Below, piece after piece: positions 51,501 through 59,466 of a stretch of 64,000 nt of DNA; within the stretch, counting starts at the first letter, position 1, and every line of letters begins with the position of its first letter. Source of the DNA: Streptomyces sp. NBC_00620 (GTDB lineage Bacteria > Actinomycetota > Actinomycetes > Streptomycetales > Streptomycetaceae); NCBI RefSeq assembly GCF_026341825.1, contig NZ_JAPENY010000002.1:1240001-1304000 (forward strand), written 5' to 3'. The notes beneath the pieces are model-generated. The model was not told where the DNA came from. It did not search any database and worked only from the letters and a program-made list of their open reading frames with translations. Both the position numbers and the translations under genes were made by a program.

Positions 51501-53416
51501 GTGCGGCCGACGCCCTCGCGGGGCTCGCGTTCCGGCTGCGCGAGCGCGCCGGCTGGCAGGTCAAGGTACGCGAACTCGCCGACGAGGCAACGGAGTCGGA
51601 GGCCCGCGCCCAGGTCTGCCTGGAGCGCGCCCGCGCCGCCGACGAGGACCGCCGCGCCGCCCAGCGCGCCGCCGACGACGCCCGCCGCACCGCCCGCGCG
51701 CTGCGCGCCGAGCGCGCGGAGATCGCGGGCGCCCCCGACGACGTACCGGAAGACGAATCGACGGCCTCGAAGCCGTCCCTGCCGGCTCTGCGCGAGGCCT
51801 ACCGGGCCGCGTCGCAGCTGTACGAGAAGGTCGGTGTCGGAGCCGACCTCCGGGCCGAGCAGGCACGGGCCGAGAGCGAGGAGAGCGCGGCGCTGGCCGA
51901 GTGGGAGCGGCTCAGCAACAAGGTGCGTACGCGCGCCGCGCAGCTCCTGGAGTCGCCGGACGGTTCCGACGGCCCGTCCCGGCAGGCCGCGGCCGCCCGC
52001 GCCGAGGAGCACGTGCAGCTCCTGGAGACCCGGATGTCGACCGCGAGCGAGCAGCTCGGACGGCTGCGCGGCGAGGCCGAGCGGCACGCGCCCGAGGACG
52101 GCGAGGCCCACACCGAGCTGTCGGAGGAACTGGTCCCGCGCGACGCCGAGCACGCGCAGGTCTTGCTGCGCACGGCCACCGGCGAACTCGCCTCCCGTAC
52201 CGAGTCGTTGAGCCGGGCGCGCGAAGCCCACGCCGAACTGCTCGGCGCCCACCGGGCCGCCGAGGACGCGGGTGGAGGCTTCGAAGAGACCGCCGCGCTG
52301 CTCAGGGACCTGCTGCGCGAGCACTCCGACGAGGAGCAGGAGGAGCCCGAGCCGTACCCCGGCAGCCTCGAAGAGGCACGGCACTCCGCCGCTGAGGCCC
52401 GCCGCTCCCTGCGCGGCTGCGCCACCGATCTGTCCGCCGCCGAGGCCGCTGTCCGTGAGGCGAGCGACATCCTCGTACGGCATGCCAACTCCACGCGGTA
52501 CGAGCAGGTGCGGACCCCGGCGCGGCAGCAGATCCGTGAGCTGCCCGCGTCCGCGCTGCCGGAGCACGCGCAGAAGTGGGCGGACGCCTTCGCGCCCCGA
52601 CTGCGGGTGCTGACGGACGAGTTGGAGCAGCTCGAGCGCAATCGTGACTCGATCGTGGACCGGCTGCGGGGGCTCGTCGAGTCGGCGCTCGCCACCCTGC
52701 GGTCCGCGCAGCGGCTGTCCCGGCTGCCGGAGGGGCTCGGCGAGTGGTCCGGGCAGGAGTTCCTGCGCATCCGCTTCGAGGAGCCCGACCAGGCCACGCT
52801 CGCCGAGCGGCTCGGCGAGGTCGTCGACGAGGCCACCCGGGCGGCGGTCAAGAAGAACTCGGACATGCGCCGCGACGGCATGTCACTGCTGCTGCGCGGG
52901 GTCGGCGCCGCCCTTCAGCCCAAGGGCATCGCCGTCGAGATCCTCAAGCCGGACGCCGTACTGCGCGCCGAGCGCGTCCCCGTCGGGCAGATGGGCGATG
53001 TGTTCTCGGGCGGTCAGCTGCTCACCGCCGCGATTGCGCTGTACTGCACGATGGCGGCGCTGCGCAGCAACGACCGGGGCCGCGACAAGCACCGGCACGC
53101 GGGCACGCTGTTCCTCGACAACCCCATCGGGCGCGCCAACGCGACGTATCTGCTGGAGCTCCAGCGGGCCGTGTCGGACGCGCTCGGTGTCCAACTCCTC
53201 TACACCACCGGGCTGTTCGACACGACGGCGCTTGCCGAGTTCCCGCTCGTCATCCGGCTGCGCAACGATGCGGACCTGCGTGCCGGGCTGAAGTACATCA
53301 GCGTGGAGGAACATCTCCGGCCGGGGCTACCGCGTGCGGCTGCCGACGAGGAGGCCGGGCACAGTGAGATCACCGCTACGCGGATGTTCAAGCGCCCGGC
53401 GCCGAGCGTCCCGTAG
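48530..53416 (+). CDS. SMC-like coiled-coil ATPase (MukB/JetC-like)
   Basis: 1628 residues from ATG 48530. The N-terminal ATPase half-domain carries Walker A ENGGGKSV at 64-71. Very long Ala/Glu/Arg-rich coiled coils follow (about 290-600 and 895-1350). Between them lie a glycine-rich stretch (about 614-720) and a globular region (about 724-885) that I read as the hinge. The C-terminal half-domain has the ABC signature DVFSGGQLLTAAIALY (about 1490) and Walker B TLFLDNPIGRAN (about 1526), where Asn follows the Asp instead of Glu. The final LYTTGLFDTTALAEFPLVIR is the D-loop/H-loop region. It should bind ATP and act on DNA topology with the two upstream proteins. No JetD nuclease lies downstream. 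Confidence 0.75.
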   Translation: MYELSRVRLYSIGPAGARYADTVLDLRGVGQPVPDPAPTQAEFFAEEPVGPPRRPAPAGVLFLENGGGKSVLLKLIFSVMLPGHRNTLGGASSGVLRKFLLADDCGHVALEWQHTLTGECVVVGKVSEWRGRQVSNDPRKFAEAWYSFRPGPGLSLDNLPVAEATAVRLPVEGASGAQGRRRTMKGFRDAITEAGKAYPHLEVHWEEIHDRWNEHLGDLGLDPELFRYQREMNADEGEAAGLFAVKKDSDFTDLLLRAVTDTRDTDGLADLVGGFGNKLGRRAELIAERDFTAGSADLLGRIVEAAGARARARDIHAGAERRTRTLARRLSARAVRERGRAGELAQRVTGAAHTVTEAESTRSTSALIAAELAYRHASLALAGAEKAAAAQKRELADARTLHSAWQAAEAVLRHRSAADRSSRVAAAIREAERDAAPALAARAKAAVDLVRALHRAADGAEALANEEEERSAGLQDVGETSHSDATAAATAAQRARSEVGHLRQRLSEVEQETAEAVRAGWLDDSAPDADPARAALAASDAEKTAVSAWDTAREASRRASEHAREAASVASRAELTAARAADAATAAERSYEGERGTAEGLAGEERLAELLSLPGASGRGRGGVPVPRAGAEGSPGNVSDGVGDDSQGGARAARVRPGAGDGADEGEAGLGASDGRGKQGGAAVARSGRGAGGAGGANGAGAVSGSAESGAVGRAHTETWATAEGPFAPEQLDHFADELRELLDDGVASAERQLFDLRTAAADDARILGALGDGGLLPPGPDVLATVEFLGEHGIPALPGWRYLAQAVDPVDHARVLAARPELVDGVIITDPDTHARAREALNDAALLPRSAVAVGTAAALLAPTPAPGAGDGDVFLVPPNPAMHDEHAADEERQALRTRATQRDEEIRALAGRLAKDRELAARLASWRTGCPAGRLVELAAAARDARAFAEEAEAELAEARTVRAEADEAAAEATLVRDDRQEAAQRARRAADALAGLAFRLRERAGWQVKVRELADEATESEARAQVCLERARAADEDRRAAQRAADDARRTARALRAERAEIAGAPDDVPEDESTASKPSLPALREAYRAASQLYEKVGVGADLRAEQARAESEESAALAEWERLSNKVRTRAAQLLESPDGSDGPSRQAAAARAEEHVQLLETRMSTASEQLGRLRGEAERHAPEDGEAHTELSEELVPRDAEHAQVLLRTATGELASRTESLSRAREAHAELLGAHRAAEDAGGGFEETAALLRDLLREHSDEEQEEPEPYPGSLEEARHSAAEARRSLRGCATDLSAAEAAVREASDILVRHANSTRYEQVRTPARQQIRELPASALPEHAQKWADAFAPRLRVLTDELEQLERNRDSIVDRLRGLVESALATLRSAQRLSRLPEGLGEWSGQEFLRIRFEEPDQATLAERLGEVVDEATRAAVKKNSDMRRDGMSLLLRGVGAALQPKGIAVEILKPDAVLRAERVPVGQMGDVFSGGQLLTAAIALYCTMAALRSNDRGRDKHRHAGTLFLDNPIGRANATYLLELQRAVSDALGVQLLYTTGLFDTTALAEFPLVIRLRNDADLRAGLKYISVEEHLRPGLPRAAADEEAGHSEITATRMFKRPAPSVP

Positions 53417-53435
53417 ACGAACGGTTGTGGGGAAC

Positions 53436-53488
53436 CTGCGGGCCGGTTGTGGCTGGTCGCGCAGTTCCCCGCGCCCCTGAAGGGGCGC
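53436..53488 (+). repeat. Repeat family B copy and terminator after the SMC gene
   Basis: CTGCGGGCCGGTTGTGGCTG begins 20 bases after the SMC stop. The segment ends in GCGCCCC-TGAA-GGGGCGC (53471-53488), a 7-bp hairpin followed by TTT. The convergent choline-oxidase-like gene stops at 53490, so the hairpin separates both genes. Confidence 0.75.
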
Positions 53489-53489
53489 T

Positions 53490-55040
53490 TTACGCATCCT
53501 CCTTCAGAAGGTCCGCACACTTCTCGCCGATCATCATCGTCGTGATGCACGGATTGACGGAGATGAGGTCCGGCATCACCGAGCCGTCCGCGACCCGCAG
53601 ACCCTCGATCCCCTTGACCCGCAGCCGCGCGTCGAGCGGGGCGGACGTGTCGTCGTCTGCGCCCATCTTCACGGTGCAGGACGGGTGGTAGACGGTGTTG
53701 TGGGTCTTGTGGATGTATTCGAGCAGCTCGTCGTCCGTCTGGACGTCCGGGCCGGGGGCCAGCTCCGCGCCCGCCCAGCCGCTCAGTGCGGGCTGTGACG
53801 CGATCTTCCGCGCCAGCTTCAGGCCGTACGTCATCACGCGCACGTCGTGCTCGTGCGTGAAGTAGCGCGGGTCGACCATCGGCTTGTCCCGGTAGTCGCG
53901 GGTGCGCAGCCGGACGGTGCCGCGTGACTTGGCGCGGGTCACGTTCGGGGTGAGGCAGAACGCGTTCTCGGACGTCGGATAGCCCCACCGCGCGGTGTTC
54001 ATGTCGAACGGCACCGAGCCGTAGTGGAACATCAAGTCCGGGCGGTCCAGGCCCGGTTCGGTGTCGTAGAAGATGCCCGCCTCCCACCACTGGCTGGACG
54101 TGGTGGGCATGGGCTGCTTGGCGTCCCACATGATGACGCCCTCCGGGTGGTCCTGGAGGTTCTCGCCGACGCCCGCCGAGTCCACCACCACCTCGACCCC
54201 GACCTCCCGCAGCTGCTCGGCGGGTCCGATGCCCGACAGCATCAGCAGTTTGGGCGTGTCGATGGAGCCGCAGGACACGATGACCTCGCGGCGGGCGCGT
54301 ACCGTCCGGGTGTGGATCAGGTCCGGGTCCAGGTAATCGGCGCCGACGCAGCGACGGCCTTCTAGGACGAGCCTCTTGGCGCGGACCCCGGTGCGTACCT
54401 CCAGGTTGGGCCGTTTCCCGATGATCGGGTGGAGGTAGGCCACCGACGAGGACTGCCGGATGTTGTTCTCGTCGGAGTTGATCTGGAACCAGTTGGCTCC
54501 GCGGATCACGGTCTTGCCGGTGTTGAAACCCGTGGTGGGGATGCCCGCCTGCGCGCACGCCTCCAACAGGGCGGTGCCACAGGGGTCTTCGCCCTTCAGC
54601 GTGCGCAGTTTCACCGGGCCGGTGCGGCCGTGGTGGTCGCCGGGAGCGTCGTTCGACTCCAACCGCTGGTAGAGCGGGAAGAGTTCGGCCGCACTCCACC
54701 CCGTACAGCCCGCCGCCGCCCAGCCGTCCAGGTCTTCGGCGGGCGCCCAGAAGGCGATACAGGAGTTGTGCGAGGAACAGCCGCCGAGGACCTTGGCGCG
54801 GGCGTGCCGCATAAAGCTGTTGCCGCTGGCCTGCGGCTCGACCGGATAGTCCCAGTCGTAGCCGGACTCAAGGAGGCCCATCCAGCGCTCCAGTTTCATC
54901 ACGTCGTCGTCGCCGACGTCGCTCGGTCCCGCCTCCAGCACGCACACCGTGACGGACGGGTCCTCGGAGAGCCTGGCCGCGACCACGTTGCCGGCGGTGC
55001 CGCCACCGACCACGACGTAGTCGAACTCATCTGGGTTCAT
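53490..55040 (-). CDS. codA: GMC oxidoreductase, choline oxidase-like
   Basis: 516 residues from ATG 55040. FAD-binding GGGTAGNVVAARLSE at the N-terminus. The segment SGYDWDYPVEPQASGNSFMR, then HARAKVLGGCSSHNSCIAFW, is nearly the Arthrobacter choline oxidase sequence, including the His of GCSSHNS that binds FAD covalently. The C-terminal catalytic His is in NTVYHPSCTVKMG. The residue matching the catalytic Asn of choline oxidase (second Asn of VNPNIT) is Cys here (VNPCITTMM). It should oxidise choline to betaine aldehyde and on to glycine betaine. It is the last gene of the choline cluster. Confidence 0.85.
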   Translation of the reverse strand: MNPDEFDYVVVGGGTAGNVVAARLSEDPSVTVCVLEAGPSDVGDDDVMKLERWMGLLESGYDWDYPVEPQASGNSFMRHARAKVLGGCSSHNSCIAFWAPAEDLDGWAAAGCTGWSAAELFPLYQRLESNDAPGDHHGRTGPVKLRTLKGEDPCGTALLEACAQAGIPTTGFNTGKTVIRGANWFQINSDENNIRQSSSVAYLHPIIGKRPNLEVRTGVRAKRLVLEGRRCVGADYLDPDLIHTRTVRARREVIVSCGSIDTPKLLMLSGIGPAEQLREVGVEVVVDSAGVGENLQDHPEGVIMWDAKQPMPTTSSQWWEAGIFYDTEPGLDRPDLMFHYGSVPFDMNTARWGYPTSENAFCLTPNVTRAKSRGTVRLRTRDYRDKPMVDPRYFTHEHDVRVMTYGLKLARKIASQPALSGWAGAELAPGPDVQTDDELLEYIHKTHNTVYHPSCTVKMGADDDTSAPLDARLRVKGIEGLRVADGSVMPDLISVNPCITTMMIGEKCADLLKEDA

Positions 55041-55080
55041 GGGGAGTTGACCTCCTTGAGTCAGGCGCTTACTTGGTTCG

Positions 55081-55116
55081 CTTGCTCAGTCGTTTACTCA
55101 GTCGTTTGCTCGGTCG
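55081..55116. repeat. Three 12-bp tandem repeats between codA and the permease
   Basis: CTTGCTCAGTCG, TTTACTCAGTCG and TTTGCTCGGTCG in tandem, with a degenerate fourth unit before them. It lies in the 88-bp gap upstream of codA on the transcribed strand. The role is unknown. Confidence 0.7.
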
Positions 55117-55128
55117 CCCAGGGGGCGC

Positions 55129-56691
55129 CTACTCGGTTGCCGAAGCGTCCTCGGGCGATGCCGACGCGGGCTGCGCCAGCTGGTGCTCGGTGAGCACCCC
55201 GGTCCGGTGCCGCTGCACGAACCAGTAGTAGGCGAAGCCGCCTCCCATCACGATGCCGACGAAGAGGAGGGCGCCCCATTTCAGATACCAGTGGAAGGGG
55301 GCGGTCGCGTTGTAGACCGCGGCGCGCGGCCAGAGCAGGTTGATCGTCATGGCCGTGCCCCACAGCACCGCGAGGATGTTGACGGGCAGTCCCCAGCGGC
55401 CGAGCGAGAACTTGCCGTCGCCCGCGGGCTGCCACTGGCCACGCAGCCTGGCGACCAGCATGGGCACGGTGACCCCCAGGTACGCGAGGTAGATCATGAT
55501 GATGCCGATGCTGGTGACCACGGTGAAGATCTGCGGCTGGCGGATGTTGACCACCAGGATCGCCAGCGCCAGTATGCCGATGATGACCGCCGGCAGCACC
55601 GGGGTCTGGAACCGCGGGTTGACCTTGGCCAGCTTGGACGCGGCGGGCAGGTTGTTGTCGCGGGCCATCGCGAAGGCCAGCCGGATCGCCGCCGTGTGCA
55701 CGGCCAGGGCACACACGGTGACCGCGATGAACACGCACCACAGCATGGCCTTGCCCGCGTCCTCACCGAGCACGTCGAGGACGATGTACTGCAGGCCGTC
55801 CGTGGACAGCTGCTCGCCCTTCAGGTTCGAGACGCTCATCAGGGCGAACAGCAGGACGAGTCCGCCGAGCACGAACGAGGCGATGATGGCGCGGAGGATG
55901 GCGCGCGGCGCGTTGCGCGAGGGGTCGACGGACTCCTCACCGAGCGACGCGGCCGTGTCGAAGCCGTACATCACGTACGCGGACGCCAGCGAGGCGATCA
56001 GGAACGCGCCGAAGTAGCCGCCGGGCACGCCCTCTCCCGTGCCGTTCGTCTCCATGACGACCTGCGGACCGCGAGTGATGTGCACCGCGAACAGAATGAT
56101 CAGTACGACGGTCGCGATCAGCTCGATGAAGACGCCCGCCGTGTTGATTCTGGCCATCAGCTTCACGCCGAGGGCATTCACCAGGGTGGTGAAGACGATG
56201 AGTACTGAGGCCAGCAGCACGGCGTTGGTGGCGACGTCGTACTTGCCCGTGCCGTCGCCCACGAACTGGAACACGGAAGAGATCTGAGGAAGCGTCAGCT
56301 GATAGGCAAGGGCCACGGCGGCGATCGACACGATCGAGGCGAGCAGCATCGTCCAGCCCGCCAGCCAGCCGATGTGCGGGTTTCCCACCTTCTTCGACCA
56401 GTTGTAGACGGAGCCGGCCACGGGGTAGCGGGCGGCGAGTTCGGCGAAGCACAGCGCGACCATGAACTGGCCGATGAAGACCATCGGCCAGGACCACCAG
56501 TAGGCGGGTCCGCCGGTGCCGTAGCCGAAGTAGAAGAGTTGGAAGGTGCCGGTGAGGATGGAGATGTAGCTGATGCCTGCGGCGAAGGTGTGGAAGTTGC
56601 CGAGGGTGCGCTTGAGTTCGGGTTTGTACCCGAACTCGGCCAGTTCCGAGTCGTCCTCGTGTTGCTCGGGTGGCTGAGCCGTGGTGGTCAT
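55129..56691 (-). CDS. APC-family amino acid/amine permease
   Basis: 520 residues from ATG 56691, behind CAGGAGG. Twelve or more transmembrane helices of the APC fold, with a conserved N-terminal FAAGISYISILTGTFQLFYF and the loop YPVAGSVYNWSKKVGNPHIG. Subtype resembles GABA/choline-type permeases. Placed between choline oxidase and betaine aldehyde dehydrogenase genes, choline or betaine uptake is likely; the exact substrate is inference. Confidence 0.85.
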   Translation of the reverse strand: MTTTAQPPEQHEDDSELAEFGYKPELKRTLGNFHTFAAGISYISILTGTFQLFYFGYGTGGPAYWWSWPMVFIGQFMVALCFAELAARYPVAGSVYNWSKKVGNPHIGWLAGWTMLLASIVSIAAVALAYQLTLPQISSVFQFVGDGTGKYDVATNAVLLASVLIVFTTLVNALGVKLMARINTAGVFIELIATVVLIILFAVHITRGPQVVMETNGTGEGVPGGYFGAFLIASLASAYVMYGFDTAASLGEESVDPSRNAPRAILRAIIASFVLGGLVLLFALMSVSNLKGEQLSTDGLQYIVLDVLGEDAGKAMLWCVFIAVTVCALAVHTAAIRLAFAMARDNNLPAASKLAKVNPRFQTPVLPAVIIGILALAILVVNIRQPQIFTVVTSIGIIMIYLAYLGVTVPMLVARLRGQWQPAGDGKFSLGRWGLPVNILAVLWGTAMTINLLWPRAAVYNATAPFHWYLKWGALLFVGIVMGGGFAYYWFVQRHRTGVLTEHQLAQPASASPEDASATE

Positions 56692-56865
56692 GAGCGGCCT
56701 CCTGAAAGAGGTGAGTTCTCCCGGGCGGGAGGGGGAGTGCGGCTCGTGCGGGGTCGTAGGTGTGTGCGGGTGCTGGATCATAGGGCTGATCCGCGGCTGC
56801 TGGGTCCTGCTGCGGATCAGCTGCTTGCCGGAGTTGATGGATCCGAAAGGGCGGAACCGGTCGAA

Positions 56866-58332
56866 TCAGTCGAACCAGCCCTGCGGGCTCGGATTCGTCG
56901 TACGCCAGATGTGCTTCGTCTCGCGGTACTCGGCGAGACCGGCAGGTCCGAGCTCCCGCCCGAACCCGGACTGCTTGTAACCGCCCCACTCGGCCTGCGG
57001 GACGTACGGGTGGTAGTCGTTGATCCACACGGTGCCGATGCGCAGGGCGGAGGCGACCCGTTGTGCCTTCGCCTCGTCGGAGGTGAAGATCCCGCCGGCG
57101 AGACCGTAGATGGTGGCGTTGGCCAGCCGTACCGCCTCCGCCTCGTCCGTGAACCGCTCCACGGTGAGTACGGGCCCGAAGGACTCCTCCTGGACGACGG
57201 ACATCCCGCCGGAGCACTCGTCGAGCACGGTCGGCAGATAGTAGAAGCCCTCCGGGTGCGGAGGATCGGCAGGACGCGTCCCGCCGCAGCGCAGGACCGC
57301 GCCCTCCTCAAGACCCTTGGCGACGTACGCCTCGATCTTCGCCCGGTGCGCCGCCGAGATCAGCGGCCCGGTCTGTGCCCGCTCGTCGAACGGCCCGCCC
57401 AGCCTGATGAGTTGGGCCCGGCGTACGACCTCGTCCACGAACCGGTCGTGCAGCGAGTCCTCGACCAGGAGCCGGGCGCCGGCCGAACACACCTGCCCGG
57501 AGTGCAGGAAGACGGCGGTCAGCGCCATGTCGACGGCCGTGTCGAAGTCGGCGTCCGCGAAGACGATGTTCGGGTTCTTGCCGCCGAGTTCGAGGGCGAC
57601 CTTCTTCACCGTCCCGGCCGCCGCGGCCATGAGCCTGCGGCCGGTCTGCAGACCGCCGGTGAAGGACACCAGGTCCACGTCCGGATGCTCGCCCAGCGGT
57701 GCGCCGGCCTCGGGCCCCGCGCCGAGGATCAGATTGCCCGCGCCGGCGGGCAGCCCGGCCTCCTCCAGGAGGCGCATCAGATGGATCGCGGTGTGCGGGG
57801 TCAGCTCGCTCGGCTTGAGGATGAAGGTGTTGCCCGCCGCGATCGCCGGGGCGACCTTCCAGGCCGTCTGGAGCAGCGGATAGTTCCAGGGCGTGATCAG
57901 CGCGCAGACACCGACCGGTTCGTATACGACCCGGCTGTCGACGCCCGCCGAACCCGTCTCCACGACCCGGCCGGCCTCGCTCGCCACGAGCCGCCCGAAG
58001 TAGCGGAAGCAGTTCACGATGTCGTCGATGTCGTACTCGCTCTCCACCAGGCGTTTGCCGGTGTCGAGGGATTCCGCGCGGGCGAGCACGTCCTTGTCGC
58101 GTACGAGGAGATCGGCGACCCGCAGCAGCAGGTCGCCGCGCTCGTTCGCCGGCGTCCGCGGCCAGGGGCCCTCGTCGAAGGCGCGGCGCGCGGCCGCGAT
58201 CGCGTCGGCCGTGTCCTGGCCGCCCGCCTCGTCCACCTCGGCGACGAGTGAGCCGTCCGCCGGGCAGCGGATCTCGCGGGTCCGTTTTTCCCGGGCACTC
58301 GTCCAGGCGCCGTCGATATAGAGATCAGCCAT
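56866..58332 (-). CDS. betB: Betaine aldehyde dehydrogenase
   Basis: 488 residues from ATG 58332, overlapping the Rieske gene by 8 bases. Aldehyde dehydrogenase signatures: ITPWNYPLLQTAWKVAPAI, KPSELTP, the catalytic Glu in ALELGGKNPNIVF and Cys in HSGQVCSAG. The NAD binding and the choline context make betaine aldehyde the natural substrate. It supplies a second route for the betaine aldehyde made by the choline oxidase. Confidence 0.9.
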   Translation of the reverse strand: MADLYIDGAWTSAREKRTREIRCPADGSLVAEVDEAGGQDTADAIAAARRAFDEGPWPRTPANERGDLLLRVADLLVRDKDVLARAESLDTGKRLVESEYDIDDIVNCFRYFGRLVASEAGRVVETGSAGVDSRVVYEPVGVCALITPWNYPLLQTAWKVAPAIAAGNTFILKPSELTPHTAIHLMRLLEEAGLPAGAGNLILGAGPEAGAPLGEHPDVDLVSFTGGLQTGRRLMAAAAGTVKKVALELGGKNPNIVFADADFDTAVDMALTAVFLHSGQVCSAGARLLVEDSLHDRFVDEVVRRAQLIRLGGPFDERAQTGPLISAAHRAKIEAYVAKGLEEGAVLRCGGTRPADPPHPEGFYYLPTVLDECSGGMSVVQEESFGPVLTVERFTDEAEAVRLANATIYGLAGGIFTSDEAKAQRVASALRIGTVWINDYHPYVPQAEWGGYKQSGFGRELGPAGLAEYRETKHIWRTTNPSPQGWFD

Positions 58333-59455
58333 CCATGCCTCCCAGCATGCCTATGAGCCACTCGTGGAAGATCCCGATGTGGTGCTCGGTGGGCACCAGG
58401 ACCCCGCCCCGCCGGTAGGCGCGGGACGCCATCGCGGGCTGCGTACGTTCGCAGGCCTCGAAGTCCTGAGCGTTGACTCGATGGAAGAGTTCCACGGACT
58501 TCGACACATCGGCGCCCGACGCGACGACCTCAGGTGCGTAGAGCCAGTCGCACTCCACGACCGTGCGGTCCTCGGCGAGGGGGAACATGCGGTGCAGGAT
58601 GACATGGTCCGGGACAAGGTTGATGAAAACGGTCGGTTTGACAGTTATCGCATAGTAACGACGGTCCTGGTCGTCTGCGACTGCGGGCAGCTTCGCGAAT
58701 CCCTCGCTGCCGTCGACCGTGAAACCCTTGATCTCCTCGCCGAACTCGGCGCCGTGGCCGACGTAGTACTGGGCGGCGTAACCCTCCGCGAACTCCGGGA
58801 GTACGTCGGTGAGCTCGGGGTGGATCGTCGCGCAGTGGTAGCACTCCATGAAGTTCTCGACGATCAGCTTCCAGTTCGCCTTCACGTCATAGGTGATGCG
58901 TTTTCCGAGGGCGAGGTTCTCGGTGCCGTAGTGCTCGATCGCCGCCGCGTTGCCGAGTCGCTCCACGGCCGCGCCCATCACGGTGTCCTCGAAGGAGGCC
59001 GGCTCGTCGGCCAGGCACACCCAGGCGTAGCCGAGCCACTCCCGCAGGGCGACCTTGACCAGGCCGTATTCGGTGCGGTCGACGTCCGGCATCTTGATCA
59101 GGTTCGGCGCGGCGACCAGCTTGCCGTCGAGGTCGTACGTCCAGGCGTGATACGGGCACTGGAGGTTGCGGCGCACCTCGCCCGACTCCTCCGTGCAGAG
59201 CCGGGCGCCGCGGTGACGGCAGATGTTGAGGAACGCGCGCAGTTCACCGGTGCGCGAGCGGGTGATCAGGACGCTCTCGCGGCCGACCTGGACCGTGCGG
59301 AAGGCGCCGGGCTTGTCGAGATCGGCCGAGCGGACGGCACAGAACCACATCGACTCGAAGAGCCGTTCCTGTTCCGCGCGGAAGATCTCCGGGTCGGTGT
59401 AGTAGTGCCCGGGGAGGGTGGCGATCAGGCTGGGGGAGATGGGGGTCGTCGTCAC
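58325..59455 (-). CDS. gbcA: Rieske oxygenase, glycine betaine monooxygenase large subunit
   Basis: 376 residues from GTG 59455. Rieske [2Fe-2S] motif CRHRGARLC with CPYHAWTYDLDG. The mononuclear-iron site is in NFMECYHCATIHPEL, with the later Asp-bearing segment near LVPDHVILHRMFPLAED. This matches the GbcA/BmoA type that demethylates glycine betaine to dimethylglycine plus formaldehyde. Neighbours dmgO and solA carry out the next two steps. No ferredoxin or reductase partner (GbcB) is visible in the window. Confidence 0.85.
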   Translation of the reverse strand: MTTTPISPSLIATLPGHYYTDPEIFRAEQERLFESMWFCAVRSADLDKPGAFRTVQVGRESVLITRSRTGELRAFLNICRHRGARLCTEESGEVRRNLQCPYHAWTYDLDGKLVAAPNLIKMPDVDRTEYGLVKVALREWLGYAWVCLADEPASFEDTVMGAAVERLGNAAAIEHYGTENLALGKRITYDVKANWKLIVENFMECYHCATIHPELTDVLPEFAEGYAAQYYVGHGAEFGEEIKGFTVDGSEGFAKLPAVADDQDRRYYAITVKPTVFINLVPDHVILHRMFPLAEDRTVVECDWLYAPEVVASGADVSKSVELFHRVNAQDFEACERTQPAMASRAYRRGGVLVPTEHHIGIFHEWLIGMLGGMDG

Positions 59456-59466
59456 GTGCGTACTCC

